A stretch of DNA of 34,918 nucleotides from Candidatus Gastranaerophilales bacterium (GCA_028689995.1 JAQVCB010000021.1:1-34918), one strand, 5' to 3'. Positions 16,760 to 24,874 are shown, counted from the stretch's first letter. A program made the numbers and translations. Notes: generated from the letters alone by a model not told the origin.

Positions 16760-17197
16760 TTAAATTTTTTTAAGTCTATTTATTCGCTGTCTTGCATCCG
16801 AAAATTTCTCTGCACCCGGTACTTCATCTAAAAACTTATCATATGCCTGAATTGCTTCCTGATTCCTGCCTTGCATTTCAAGTATTAATCCAAGATTATA
16901 ATATGCCTGATAATATGAAGGTTTTAACTTGATAGCCATTCTGGTTGCTTTGTAAGCATCATCATATCTGCCTAACTCTTTATAAGCCATACCTAAACCT
17001 AAATAAGCATCAGCTGAATTGGGATTTCTTTGAATTACATGATTATAATACTCTGCTGCTTTTTCAAAATTACCTGCAACTAACATTGAGTTTGCTTTGT
17101 TATAAGAATCACTCATATTTTGTGATAATACAGGTTTTAATAATAATAACAACATCAAAACCAGTAAAATAGTTAAGAAAAAGTATCTTTTTTTCAT
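16760..17197 (-). CDS. Exported or membrane-anchored TPR protein
   Basis: Residues ~1-25 (KKRYFFLTILLVLMLLLLLKPVLS) form a signal anchor or uncleaved signal peptide. Three tetratricopeptide repeats follow: YNKANSMLVAGNFEKAAEYY, AYLGLGMAYKELGRYDDAY and AYYNLGLILEMQGRNQEAIQAY. The protein is probably a periplasmic scaffold. The ORF track starts 7 codons earlier, but ATG 17197 has AAGGA 5 bases upstream and gives a cleaner signal sequence of 145 residues in all. It is followed by a gap before the lipid operon and preceded by a winged-helix gene. The partner is unknown. Confidence 0.8.
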   Translation of the reverse strand: MKKRYFFLTILLVLMLLLLLKPVLSQNMSDSYNKANSMLVAGNFEKAAEYYNHVIQRNPNSADAYLGLGMAYKELGRYDDAYKATRMAIKLKPSYYQAYYNLGLILEMQGRNQEAIQAYDKFLDEVPGAEKFSDARQRINRLKKI

Positions 17198-17258
17198 AGA
17201 AATCCTTTTTTTACTCAAGACCTCAAAAATTCAAGATCCTGGTTTTAAATTATAAAAG

Positions 17259-17459
17259 TTACTTAATTAATTGAATTTTTACTGAAGTACCGCTTTTTTG
17301 CATTTCTACCTTACCTTCTCTGGCAAGCCAACCTAATGACATTGTAACCTGTTCCGGTTTTAATTCCAAATTTTTTTTAATGGAAGCAAGACTGCTTTCT
17401 CCATTGATATCTAAATATTCCCAAATTTTGCCTGCTGCGTCACCAATTGTACTAATCAT
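17259..17459 (-). CDS. Small winged-helix protein (DUF2582-like)
   Basis: This 66-residue protein is a single winged helix: helix 1 AAGKIWEYLD, helix 2 SLASIKKNLE, recognition helix KPEQVTMSLGWLAREGKV and a short beta wing. It resembles the DUF2582 family of small helix-turn-helix proteins found beside metabolic genes; whether these bind DNA is uncertain. AGGAGAG stands 8 bases before ATG 17459. It is divergent from leuD, so it could sense or regulate that promoter, but nothing in the sequence proves it. Confidence 0.75.
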   Translation of the reverse strand: MISTIGDAAGKIWEYLDINGESSLASIKKNLELKPEQVTMSLGWLAREGKVEMQKSGTSVKIQLIK

Positions 17460-17652
17460 ACTGAAATCTCTCCTATTTAATTATTAAACTTACTCCTTAA
17501 GAAAAATATCATTTCTTTACTTAAACAAGCTTGTTTATCCTATAATTTAATAATAATATACCTTTAAAGTGTAAAACTTACAACAATTTATTAAAAATTT
17601 TAAAAACTTCTTAAAATATGTTAAAAAATATATTTGTAATCAGGAGAACTAA

Positions 17653-18156
17653 ATGGAAAACAATATTAGAGGAAAAATATGGAAATATGGTGACAATATA
17701 GATACAGATGTCATTATACCAGCTAGATACTTAACTATGACCGATCCGAATGATCTGGCAAAACATTGTATGGAGGATATAGATAAAAATTTTGCAGCTA
17801 ATGTATCTAAAAATGATATTATTGTTGCAGGTGAAAATTTCGGCTGCGGCAGTTCGAGAGAACATGCACCTATTGCAATTAAAGAATGCGGAATATCAGC
17901 AGTTATAGCAAAAAGCTTTGCACGAATTTTTTACAGAAATGCAATTAATATTGGGCTTCCGATACTTGAAAATATCGATGCAGCAAATGATGCAGAATGC
18001 GGAGATATAATAGAAATCGATCTTTCAAAAGGTGAAATAAAAAATATTACAAAGAATAAATCATATCAAACAACACCATTTCCAGAATCAATCCAAAAGA
18101 TCATCAAATCCGGCGGTTTAATTGAATATACGAAAGCCAGAATATCACATAAATAA
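17653..18156 (+). CDS. leuD: 3-isopropylmalate dehydratase small subunit
   Basis: LeuD with LeuC isomerises 2- to 3-isopropylmalate in leucine synthesis. The swivelling-domain signatures are present: [15 protein letters not shown] and [18 protein letters not shown]. At 167 residues it is the short form seen in archaea and many anaerobes rather than the ~200-residue enterobacterial form. CAGGAG lies 7 bases before the ATG. leuB follows after 18 bases; leuC is not in the window. Confidence 0.92.
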   Translation: MENNIRGKIWKYGDNIDTDVIIPARYLTMTDPNDLAKHCMEDIDKNFAANVSKNDIIVAGENFGCGSSREHAPIAIKECGISAVIAKSFARIFYRNAINIGLPILENIDAANDAECGDIIEIDLSKGEIKNITKNKSYQTTPFPESIQKIIKSGGLIEYTKARISHK

Positions 18157-18174
18157 AAAGGTTAATGATTTACT

Positions 18175-19257
18175 ATGAAAACAAATTTTAATATAGCTGT
18201 ACTGCCTGGCGACGGCATAGGTCCCGAAGTCATAGATCAGGGGATTAAAGTTCTAAAAGCAGTATCAAAAAAATATGGATTAACTTTTAATTTTATACAT
18301 GGACTTATTGGAGGAGCTGAACTGGAAAATTCAGGTATACCAATAACAGACGAAACAATCAGAATATGTAAAAGTGCTGATGCAGTTTATCTGGGAGCAG
18401 TTGGCGATTTTAAATACGATAAACTGGAACCACATTTAAGACCGGAACAGGCTCTGCTAAAAATTAGAAAAGAACTCAATCTTTTTGCCAATCTTAGACC
18501 GGCTGTTGTTTATGATGATCTACTTAACTCCTCAACTCTAAAAGAAGAAATAATCAAAGGCGTTGATATAATGATTGTAAGAGAACTTACAGGCGGTTTA
18601 TACTTCGGCCAGCCAAGAGGTATTGAATCAAACACCGAAAAAAAAGCATTCAATACAATGACCTACACAGAATCCGAAATAGAAAGAATAGCAAAAGTTG
18701 CTTTTGAAGTAGCAATGAAAAGAAATAAAAGACTTTGCTCTGTTGATAAAGCCAATGTACTGGAAGTTTCCAGACTTTGGAGAGAAGTAGTTGAAAGGGT
18801 TGCTAAGAATTATCCTGATGTAGAATTATCTCACATGTATGTAGACAATGCGGCAATGCAGCTCATTAGAAACCCGAGAGATTTTGATGTAATGCTCACA
18901 GAAAATATGTTTGGCGACATTCTTTCTGATGAGGCTTCTATGCTTACAGGCTCTCTCGGCATGCTAGCCAGTGCAAGCCTTTCTCAAAAGGGTCCATCTA
19001 TGTATGAACCTTCTCATGGAAGTGCTCCACAGTTTAAAGGACTTGATAAACTTAATCCAATTGCAACTATCCTGTCTGCAGGCATGATGTTAAAATACAG
19101 TTTTATGTTTGAAGAAGCAGCAACAGCGATAGAAACTTCAGTTAAACAGGTATTAAGAGAAGGATACAGAACAGAAGACATATTTAACGAGGGTAATAAA
19201 TTAGTTGGTACATCCAATATGGGTAGTTTAATAGCTGAAGCACTTTTGAATTCATAG
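18175..19257 (+). CDS. leuB: 3-isopropylmalate dehydrogenase
   Basis: LeuB oxidatively decarboxylates 3-isopropylmalate with NAD+. The opening [13 protein letters not shown], the substrate segment [14 protein letters not shown] and the metal/NAD signature [26 protein letters not shown] are all present, and the length of 360 residues is standard. The Leu-type reading over isocitrate or tartrate dehydrogenase is supported by [18 protein letters not shown] and by the leuD neighbour. It ends the two-gene leuDB unit; a structured RNA-like region follows. Confidence 0.95.
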   Translation: MKTNFNIAVLPGDGIGPEVIDQGIKVLKAVSKKYGLTFNFIHGLIGGAELENSGIPITDETIRICKSADAVYLGAVGDFKYDKLEPHLRPEQALLKIRKELNLFANLRPAVVYDDLLNSSTLKEEIIKGVDIMIVRELTGGLYFGQPRGIESNTEKKAFNTMTYTESEIERIAKVAFEVAMKRNKRLCSVDKANVLEVSRLWREVVERVAKNYPDVELSHMYVDNAAMQLIRNPRDFDVMLTENMFGDILSDEASMLTGSLGMLASASLSQKGPSMYEPSHGSAPQFKGLDKLNPIATILSAGMMLKYSFMFEEAATAIETSVKQVLREGYRTEDIFNEGNKLVGTSNMGSLIAEALLNS

Positions 19258-19387
19258 TTATGCAGTATATATATTTTTGTAAAGCTCTCAAATGGCTATA
19301 AGAAGTAATTCTGAAGGCTAATATTATTCTGCCATGTATTAATCGTTCAGGGCGTGAATTTTTACGAATAATTTACTATTATAAATT

Positions 19388-19490
19388 AGTAAGCTGATAG
19401 AACAATCAAACAACTAGTTCGGGGTGACGAATAGAGTGTAGCTCGATGTGAGCATTTGGTTTGATATGTTTTCTATCAGCTTATATTTTT
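19388..19490 (+). ncRNA. Candidate structured RNA downstream of leuB
   Basis: A 13-bp closing stem (TAAGCTGATAGAA with TTCTATCAGCTTA) is continued by a second stem ATCAAAC/GTTTGAT across a small internal loop. Inside are two hairpins: CTAgTTCG/CGAATAG with loop GGGTGA, and GCTC/GAGC with loop GATGT. This makes a three-way junction. A run TATATTTTT follows the closing stem on the plus strand only, which favours that strand. TATAAA at about 19382 could be the -10 of its own promoter. I could not match it to a known riboswitch, ribozyme, SRP RNA or tRNA. Confidence 0.5.
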
Positions 19491-19535
19491 GAGAATATTA
19501 TTAAGACTAGGCATAATACTTGATTGATTAATTAA

Positions 19536-19940
19536 TTATTCTTTTTGATATAAAGTAATCAATTTGGGCAATATAAATTCATGCCAGCAATTTTCACCTT
19601 CAATCCAAATTTGCGTTACACTGCCGGATTTAGAAATGTTATCTATCTCTTCTTTTGTCATAACAGCATAATTCATATCAAAAAAATCTAGTTTTTCTTT
19701 CTTTTCAATATAAAATTCAGGAGACCCGCATTTTGAACAATGTTTATCAGTTGGTACAAGGGTATTTAAATAAAGCATTGATCCTCTTTTACTTGCACAC
19801 GAATTACACCTTAAAATAAACCATTTTATTGAAATTTCTTTCCCGCAATCCGGACAATAATTCCAAATACTTTGAGGAGTTATTTTTTCATGCCGGCATT
19901 TTTGCCTTTTTGTAAAAAAAGATAAAAATTTTAAAATCAA
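19536..19940 (-). CDS. Zinc-ribbon protein of unknown function
   Basis: This 134-residue protein contains several probable metal sites: a Cys/His start (KCRHEK), CPDCG near residue 29, CNSC near 45 and CSKCG near 68, followed by an acidic C-terminal part without cysteine pairs. This suggests two zinc ribbons; the role (nucleic-acid or protein contact) is unknown. The start is TTG 19940 with GAGGA 6 bases upstream; an ATG just ahead is out of frame and stops at once. It is monocistronic as far as visible. Confidence 0.65.
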   Translation of the reverse strand: MILKFLSFFTKRQKCRHEKITPQSIWNYCPDCGKEISIKWFILRCNSCASKRGSMLYLNTLVPTDKHCSKCGSPEFYIEKKEKLDFFDMNYAVMTKEEIDNISKSGSVTQIWIEGENCWHEFILPKLITLYQKE

Positions 19941-20043
19941 ATCATTTCCTCAATATAAAAAGTAAGGATTTATTTTTAATTTTAAAAATTTGTAAGATAA
20001 AATCAATTTTTTTACAGAATATATAAAGAAGCATTTACAAAAA

Positions 20044-20060
20044 AACCCCTACTGGGGTAT
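20044..20060. terminator. Short bidirectional terminator overlapping a stop codon
   Basis: The stem ACCCC/GGGGT with loop TACT has A/T runs on both sides, giving a T tract on either strand. The TAG stop of the 101-residue minus-strand gene lies in the stem-loop itself. Confidence 0.75.
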
Positions 20061-20354
20061 TTTTGTTTCTTCATTTTCTTCGGGAATTTCTTTTTTTATA
20101 CCTAAAAAGACTAAAACATAATTATACATATACAAAATAGATTCTTTGAAAAGTGTAATCAGGCTTTTATTCATAAGTTCCTGATTTATTTCATTTTCCA
20201 ACTCTTCCGACAAAGAAAACTTATCTTCGGTTTTCTTTTTAAACTTACTTTTAAAAGATCTTGCACTGCCGCCACCTAATCCTCCTCCATTACTATTTGT
20301 ATGATAAGCCGCTTTTACTTGATTAGTAATCGGCTTACTAGGATCCATTGACAT
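20049..20354 (-). CDS. Hypothetical protein with Gly-rich linker
   Basis: I do not recognise this 101-residue protein. Visible parts are a polar N-terminus, a glycine-rich stretch (NGGGLGGGSARSF), a basic patch (KSKFKKKTEDK), and a hydrophobic helix near residues 65-86 (LITLFKESILYMYNYVLVFLGI) that may touch the membrane, then an acidic tail. AAGGAG precedes ATG 20354 at a normal distance, so it is likely translated. It is divergent from the FliK-like gene and the shared spacer is full of palindromes, which hints at shared regulation. Confidence 0.6.
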   Translation of the reverse strand: MSMDPSKPITNQVKAAYHTNSNGGGLGGGSARSFKSKFKKKTEDKFSLSEELENEINQELMNKSLITLFKESILYMYNYVLVFLGIKKEIPEENEETKIPQ

Positions 20355-20444
20355 AACAGGCTCCTTTTATTTGAATTTGTAAATAAATTTTTTTAATTTA
20401 AAAACATATATATATTATAGTTTATTTGAAATTAAATTTGAATG

Positions 20445-20517
20445 GTTACAAAAATATATGTTAATTTTTGTAACGGAAAAAATTAAAAATAGAATTATTC
20501 CGAATAATTCTTATAAT
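20445..20517. promoter_or_regulatory. Divergent promoter region with two perfect palindromes
   Basis: GTTACAAAAAT-N8-ATTTTTGTAAC (20445-20474) and GAATTATT-CCG-AATAATTC (20492-20510) are perfect inverted repeats. The second ends two bases before TATAAT (20512-20517), so it occupies the place of a promoter spacer, where a repressor could bind. A further imperfect ATAATGATTAT follows. Confidence 0.5.
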
Positions 20518-20556
20518 CGATAATGATTATGTAATTAACCTGTGATTAGGAAAAAT

Positions 20557-21531
20557 ATGGAAATTAATTTCAGAAATATAAATCTGAATAACGCAAGTAT
20601 AAAGAATGTGACTAACAAATCAGATTCTAACCTTGAAAGTTTTAATTCTAAAGATCATCCTGCTATTGCCAATGGAAACATTCCCACTCCTAAACATTCA
20701 ACAATCAATGTGCAATTTAACAGCCTTACAAGAATTGAGCAATCAGTTTTAATAAGGGAATTATTAAATCTTCCTAAAGAAATAAAAGAGTTACTAGAAC
20801 TGCTGACTAACAATAATGGCAATAATAAAACCTTGACTAAACTGATCAATGATATAAACCAGTTAGTTATGTTTTCTGATATCCAAAAAGTTCTGAACAC
20901 TAATGCAAAAGACCTAATAAATAAACTCTTAAAACTAATTCAGCCAACACCCGGTAATATTCAAAATATAGACCAGCTAAAGGAAATTATCGGTATTATA
21001 CAAACAATGATTCCATCTGCTAATATGCCCAATAATGAAATACTCAAGAACATTATCCTGCTATATTTACCATGGTTACCGTTAATACAACCTCAGGAAA
21101 TATCAATTGAGTACGAAAAGAAAAAAAATTCAGAAGAAAAAGACGAAGATATTTCCTTGATAATCTACATAACAACAGAAAATATAGGAAGATTAAAAGG
21201 ATTTATCAGTTTAAATTCAGATAATAAACTAAATATTCAAATCGAAAGCTTAAACTACGATGAAAGTATTAAAGAATATCTTGAAATTATTCATAAAAGA
21301 GTAGAAGAAGAAATTAATTCAAATAAAATTCCTGCAAAGACTGAAATTATTAGTTATAAATCAAAAGAATTAAAAAAATCAGAAAGGAGAGAAATAGCAT
21401 TACAACCAGTTTCTGGTATTTCACCAAAAATATTGATGGCAGCTTACTTAGTTACAAGAGTGGTATTTGAGTTAGATGAAAACATTTCCCTTAATAAGAA
21501 ACGGGAAAAGATGATTCAGGAAAAAAGCTAA
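20557..21531 (+). CDS. FliK-like hook-length-control type protein (tentative)
   Basis: The protein has a low-complexity Asn/Ser-rich N-terminal half, a helical middle (EIKELLELLTNNNGNNKTL) and a C-terminal region (SLIIYITTENIGRLKGFISLNSDNKLNIQIESLN) with the alternating strand pattern of the FliK C-terminal domain. This pattern and the position just before rod genes suggest a flagellar secreted regulator, but similarity is weak. The track starts at GTG 20542; ATG 20557 with AGGA 5 bases upstream is the better start (324 residues). A second, clearer FliK-like gene lies at 32950, so the window would hold two such proteins with different roles. Confidence 0.5.
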   Translation: MEINFRNINLNNASIKNVTNKSDSNLESFNSKDHPAIANGNIPTPKHSTINVQFNSLTRIEQSVLIRELLNLPKEIKELLELLTNNNGNNKTLTKLINDINQLVMFSDIQKVLNTNAKDLINKLLKLIQPTPGNIQNIDQLKEIIGIIQTMIPSANMPNNEILKNIILLYLPWLPLIQPQEISIEYEKKKNSEEKDEDISLIIYITTENIGRLKGFISLNSDNKLNIQIESLNYDESIKEYLEIIHKRVEEEINSNKIPAKTEIISYKSKELKKSERREIALQPVSGISPKILMAAYLVTRVVFELDENISLNKKREKMIQEKS

Positions 21532-21556
21532 AAACTAAACTAAAACAATAAAAGAA

Positions 21557-21798
21557 CAAACGAAGATGCGGAAAAATTGCATTTTCCCTGCATCTTCCGA
21601 GATCCAGTGTCAAGGTACCAGTGCCGGCTCTTCGCCGCCACAACTACTTTTTACCTTTCCAAGATCGGGCTTGAAAAATTTGATTTTCCCATGCGACAGC
21701 GGGAGTGGAGCAAACTCGAAGGCAGGCTTTGCCTGCATGGAGGGTTTGCATAACTCATTCCCGGAAAATCAGAATTTTTCCGCACCCTCAAACGAAGA
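21557..21798. mobile_element. MITE-like element with inverted ends and 10-bp direct repeats
   Basis: Inverted ends TGCGGAAAAATT..ATTTTCC (21567-21587) and GGAAAAT..AATTTTTCCGCA (21763-21784) enclose about 175 bases of higher G+C content with small hairpins (GCAGGC-ttt-GCCTGC, CGGC-tcttc-GCCG). A third internal GAAAAATTTGATTTTCCC repeats the end motif. The exact 10-mer CAAACGAAGA occurs at 21557-21566 and 21789-21798, as a target-site duplication would. It carries no transposase; the 82-codon ORF inside it looks spurious. Confidence 0.6.
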
Positions 21799-21870
21799 AA
21801 ATATTTTTTCGTAATTTTGATATGCGAAAAAAAATCTCTCATACTTTTGAATGATTTTGTTAAGAAATGT

Positions 21871-21898
21871 TAAATTTTTCACATTAAATTGCCGACGA
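21871..21898 (+). promoter_or_regulatory. Sigma-28-like promoter before the rod genes
   Basis: TAAATTTT and GCCGACGA are separated by 12 bases, close to the flagellar sigma-28 consensus TAAAGTTT-N11-GCCGATAA (one base longer, two mismatches in the -10). The first rod gene starts about 58 bases downstream. Confidence 0.4.
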
Positions 21899-21955
21899 CA
21901 ATATTAATAAGAAGTGGATTTCTATTCATAAAGAGAGTGTCAGGAGAAGATAAAA

Positions 21956-22654
21956 ATGAAGATTTTTGGTGGCTTATACTATTCTGAAGATGGATTGAGT
22001 TCCTCACTAAGAGGTATGAACCTTCAAGCAGGGGTTATGAATAGCATAGGTAATAACATAAACGGCTTTAACAAAGTAGGTTATCAAAGAAAAGTACCTG
22101 TAGTCTCCTCCTTTTCAGAATTAATTGGAATACATGCATTATCAGAAGTTGCTGATACTAAAGCAGGGAGAATATCAAGATCAGACAAACCACTTGATTT
22201 CGCTCTTGTAAAAGAAGGTTATTTCCAATACCAGACTCCAGAGGGTATTAAACTAACCAGAGACGGTCGATTCAAAATGGATAAAGCTGGTAACCTCTTA
22301 ACTTTGGAAAACCAAAAAGTACTATCAATAAACGGACAGCCAATAAAATTCAAAACAATTCCTGAAAGTATGGATCAAATTAAAGTCGACAAAGAAGGAA
22401 AAATGTCTGTTTACAACAGTAAAACAAATAAACTTGAATATATGAATCAGCTTTCAGTTGTATCAAATAAAGGTAAATATTTATCAGATATTTACGTGCG
22501 GCAGGGATATGTTGAGAACTCAAATGTTAGCCTGCATTCAGAGTTTATGAGCATGCTCCCCGTCAGAAGGAACTTTGAAGCTAACAGACAGATGTACATA
22601 ATCCAAAACGACGAATTAAGCAGGGTTATTCAAGAATTAGGTCGCTCAACATAA
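21956..22654 (+). CDS. Flagellar rod protein, FlgF/FlgG family
   Basis: This is an axial rod subunit exported through the flagellar type III apparatus. The N-terminal region SLRGMNLQAGVMNSIGNNINGFNKVGYQRK is the flagellar basal-body rod signature, the middle DFALVKEGYFQYQTPEGIKLTRDGRFKMDKAGNLLT is the FlgF/G/E domain, and the end (GYVENSNVSLHSEFMSMLPVRRNFEANRQM) is the C-terminal helix that packs in the axial core. At 232 residues it is nearer to FlgF than FlgG. AGGAG precedes ATG 21956. It opens the rod operon and is followed 18 bases later by a paralogue. Which is proximal and which distal rod cannot be fixed here. Confidence 0.85.
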   Translation: MKIFGGLYYSEDGLSSSLRGMNLQAGVMNSIGNNINGFNKVGYQRKVPVVSSFSELIGIHALSEVADTKAGRISRSDKPLDFALVKEGYFQYQTPEGIKLTRDGRFKMDKAGNLLTLENQKVLSINGQPIKFKTIPESMDQIKVDKEGKMSVYNSKTNKLEYMNQLSVVSNKGKYLSDIYVRQGYVENSNVSLHSEFMSMLPVRRNFEANRQMYIIQNDELSRVIQELGRST

Positions 22655-22672
22655 TAATAAGGAAAATAATTT

Positions 22673-23383
22673 ATGAATCCACAGGGACTAATTTCAAAAT
22701 CGGTAAATAACGTAAATACAATGTTTGATTCACTTGGATACATTACGACTAATGTTTCAAACTACAACACTGCCGGCTATAAAGCACAAAGATTCGAATG
22801 TTACATGAAAGAATTCGGGCTTCTTGAAGGAACAGTCAGGACAAATTATTCACAGGGAGATTTATTAAATACTGATAATCAGTTTGATATTGGTATTCAG
22901 GGTGTCGGTTTTATCCCTGTAACTAAAAAAGACGGGTCAACAGCATACACAAGAGATGGATCTTTCGGTGTAAATAAAGACGGGTACCTTGTAACAAAAG
23001 ATGGATCTCTCGTAGGTGACGGTATAAAAATACCTGCAAATTATGAAAAAATTAAAATTTCAACTGACGGAACAGTAAACATTATTTCAAGCACGTCTTC
23101 TGAACCGGAGAAAGTCGGAAAGATTCCTTTGGTTACATTTAATAATCCTGAAGAATTAAAATCTGTAGAAGGAGATTGCATGGTTCCGACTGAGAAAACC
23201 GGTAAACCGTTGTTACTTTCTGATCACAGTAGTATTAAACAAGGTTGTATAGAAAGATCCAACGTAAATATGTATGACACAGTCAATGAAGTCTTAAGAC
23301 TCAATGGAAGCTTAATTTCCAGCACAAGGCTTATAAAAGCAGTAGATGAAATGTACAGGCAATCAATAAATTTACGTCAATAA
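22673..23383 (+). CDS. Flagellar rod protein, FlgF/FlgG family (second copy)
   Basis: This paralogue of the preceding gene has the rod N-terminus (VNTMFDSLGYITTNVSNYNTAGYKAQRF), the central FlgG-type domain (GIQGVGFIPVTKKDGSTAYTRDGSFGVNKDGYLVTKDG) and the C-terminal helix (ERSNVNMYDTVNEVLRLNGSLISSTRLIKAVDEM). The 236 residues are slightly short for FlgG (~260). Tandem rod genes are usual. Paired with the gene upstream it should build the flagellar rod; the assignment between FlgF and FlgG remains open. Confidence 0.85.
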   Translation: MNPQGLISKSVNNVNTMFDSLGYITTNVSNYNTAGYKAQRFECYMKEFGLLEGTVRTNYSQGDLLNTDNQFDIGIQGVGFIPVTKKDGSTAYTRDGSFGVNKDGYLVTKDGSLVGDGIKIPANYEKIKISTDGTVNIISSTSSEPEKVGKIPLVTFNNPEELKSVEGDCMVPTEKTGKPLLLSDHSSIKQGCIERSNVNMYDTVNEVLRLNGSLISSTRLIKAVDEMYRQSINLRQ

Positions 23384-23411
23384 TAACTATATAAAGACAG
23401 GGTGAAAAATT

Positions 23412-23759
23412 ATGAGTTTCAATTCACACAATTCAATAGATAAAACAAAATTAATACTGGATGTCATTACCAAAAGGCAGGAAGCTATCGGTGCAAATAT
23501 AACCAACGTAAACACACCGGGATACGTCAGGCAGGATGTAAATTTTGAACAATACATTGGTAGTCTTAATTCACCATTAGAAACAACTTTGTCCAAAAAA
23601 ATAGGACCGTCACCAATGATGAAAACTGAAGGCGGCGAAGTTAATCCCGCACAGGAATTGATTTTGATGCAAAAAAACGCATTATTTTATACTTTGGCAA
23701 CTAGAAGAATAACGGCCGCAATACAAGAATTAAAAACAATCGCACAGTTAGGAAGGTAA
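23412..23759 (+). CDS. flgB: Flagellar basal-body rod protein FlgB
   Basis: FlgB is a proximal rod subunit joining the MS ring to the rod. The protein shows RQEAIGANITNVNTPGYVRQDVNFEQYI, the standard rod signature, and a C-terminal helix (LILMQKNALFYTLATRRITAAIQELKTI) typical of FlgB, where L/MxxNxxxY is conserved. The 115 residues are normal. GGTG stands just before the ATG. flgC follows after 4 bases, the usual flgB-flgC order. Confidence 0.93.
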   Translation: MSFNSHNSIDKTKLILDVITKRQEAIGANITNVNTPGYVRQDVNFEQYIGSLNSPLETTLSKKIGPSPMMKTEGGEVNPAQELILMQKNALFYTLATRRITAAIQELKTIAQLGR

Positions 23760-23763
23760 GTTT

Positions 23764-24207
23764 ATGGGATTATTAGACGCTATTAACGTAGGTTCATCAG
23801 GATTATTTGCACATGGCAAGAGATTGGAAATTCACGCCAGGAATATAGCAAATACTGATACCCCTAATTATCAGAGAAAAATACCTGTACTGATGGCTAC
23901 AGAAGACATCTCCTTTCATGGGGTACTGACAAACATGAAGGATAATGTATTTGCTTCAGGCACACTTCCTCATAAGACAGGCGGAGTCAATTTCACAGGA
24001 ATAATTGTCGACTCTACTCCCGGTGATCTTGTATATTCTCCTGGTCATCCTGATGCAGACAGAAATGGTTATATTAGAAGATCAAATGTTAACCCTATGA
24101 TAGATATAGCAGATGCTACAATGACATCCAGAGCATATGAAGCAAGTTTAGCATTAGTGGGTGTTACAAAAGCAATGGCGCAAAGGGCAGCAGAAATAGG
24201 TAAATAA
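23764..24207 (+). CDS. flgC: Flagellar basal-body rod protein FlgC
   Basis: FlgC is a proximal rod protein. It has the N-terminal rod signature (SGLFAHGKRLEIHARNIANTDTPNYQRK), the PGHPDADRNGYIRRSNVNPMIDIADATMTSRAYEASL stretch that is diagnostic for FlgC, and a C-terminal amphipathic helix. At 147 residues it is full length. It is placed between flgB and the lytic transglycosylase gene. Confidence 0.95.
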   Translation: MGLLDAINVGSSGLFAHGKRLEIHARNIANTDTPNYQRKIPVLMATEDISFHGVLTNMKDNVFASGTLPHKTGGVNFTGIIVDSTPGDLVYSPGHPDADRNGYIRRSNVNPMIDIADATMTSRAYEASLALVGVTKAMAQRAAEIGK

Positions 24208-24239
24208 TAAATAAATCTTAGGAAGAGGTTATCAGAGTA

Positions 24240-24860
24240 ATGTTCAGTGATTCAATACAAAGCTTAATAAACGGAAGTAATGCTAAATCGGCTACGGAAA
24301 GAGCATCGCAAATAGAAAGTATGATGGCAAAATATGGCAATAATACTGCTACCATTAACCAAATACCTTCAAACACTGCAAAATTACCCACTGTTAATAT
24401 TCCATCTCAATTTTCCGAATATTTAAAAGTCAAACCATCATCAAATGCTAAATTCAACGTACTACCACCGCTTGAAGTATCAAAAGGTTTCATAGAAAAT
24501 GCAGTTAAAAAAATGGCTGCAAAATATAAAGTTGATGAAAAATTAGTAATGGCAGTAATTAAACAGGAATCAAACTTTAATCCTAATGCAATATCATCAG
24601 CAGGGGCTCAGGGATTAATGCAATTAATGCCTGCCACTGCAAAAGGACTGGGAGTTTTAAACCCATTTGACCCTGAACAAAATATTGAAGGCGGAGTAAA
24701 ACATTTAAAGGGACTGATGAACAAGTATCGAGGAAACCTCGTACTTGCTCTTGCTGCTTACAACGCAGGCGGAGGAAATGTTGATAAATTCGGGGGAGTT
24801 CCTCCATTCGGTGAAACGCAAAATTATGTAAAACATATACTTTCCAATTATCTAAGTTAG
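24240..24860 (+). CDS. Flagellar lytic transglycosylase (SLT family)
   Basis: This peptidoglycan-cleaving enzyme probably opens the wall for the growing rod, the role FlgJ's muramidase domain plays elsewhere. The first ~80 residues are polar and carry no signal peptide, as expected for a protein exported through the flagellar system. The SLT domain starts near residue 84 with catalytic E110 in IKQESNFNP, then AQGLMQLMPATA and the LALAAYNAGGGNVDKFGG motif. Its place between flgC and fliE supports the flagellar role. Whether it also caps the rod as FlgJ does cannot be told. Confidence 0.85.
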   Translation: MFSDSIQSLINGSNAKSATERASQIESMMAKYGNNTATINQIPSNTAKLPTVNIPSQFSEYLKVKPSSNAKFNVLPPLEVSKGFIENAVKKMAAKYKVDEKLVMAVIKQESNFNPNAISSAGAQGLMQLMPATAKGLGVLNPFDPEQNIEGGVKHLKGLMNKYRGNLVLALAAYNAGGGNVDKFGGVPPFGETQNYVKHILSNYLS

Positions 24861-24874
24861 AACAGGAGGACAAT

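Noticed and set aside
19388-19490. Known riboswitch, hammerhead ribozyme or tRNA-like gene after leuB
   Set aside because: CTGATAG superficially recalls a hammerhead core but the GAAA and stem arrangement are missing, and no acceptor/anticodon layout or known aptamer core could be found; kept only as an unassigned structured RNA.
21566-21814. 82-codon ORF (MRKNCIFPASSEIQ...) before the rod genes
   Set aside because: It coincides almost exactly with the inverted-repeat element, its codons span the repeats and hairpins, and the composition is unlike the neighbouring genes; no ribosome site is seen.
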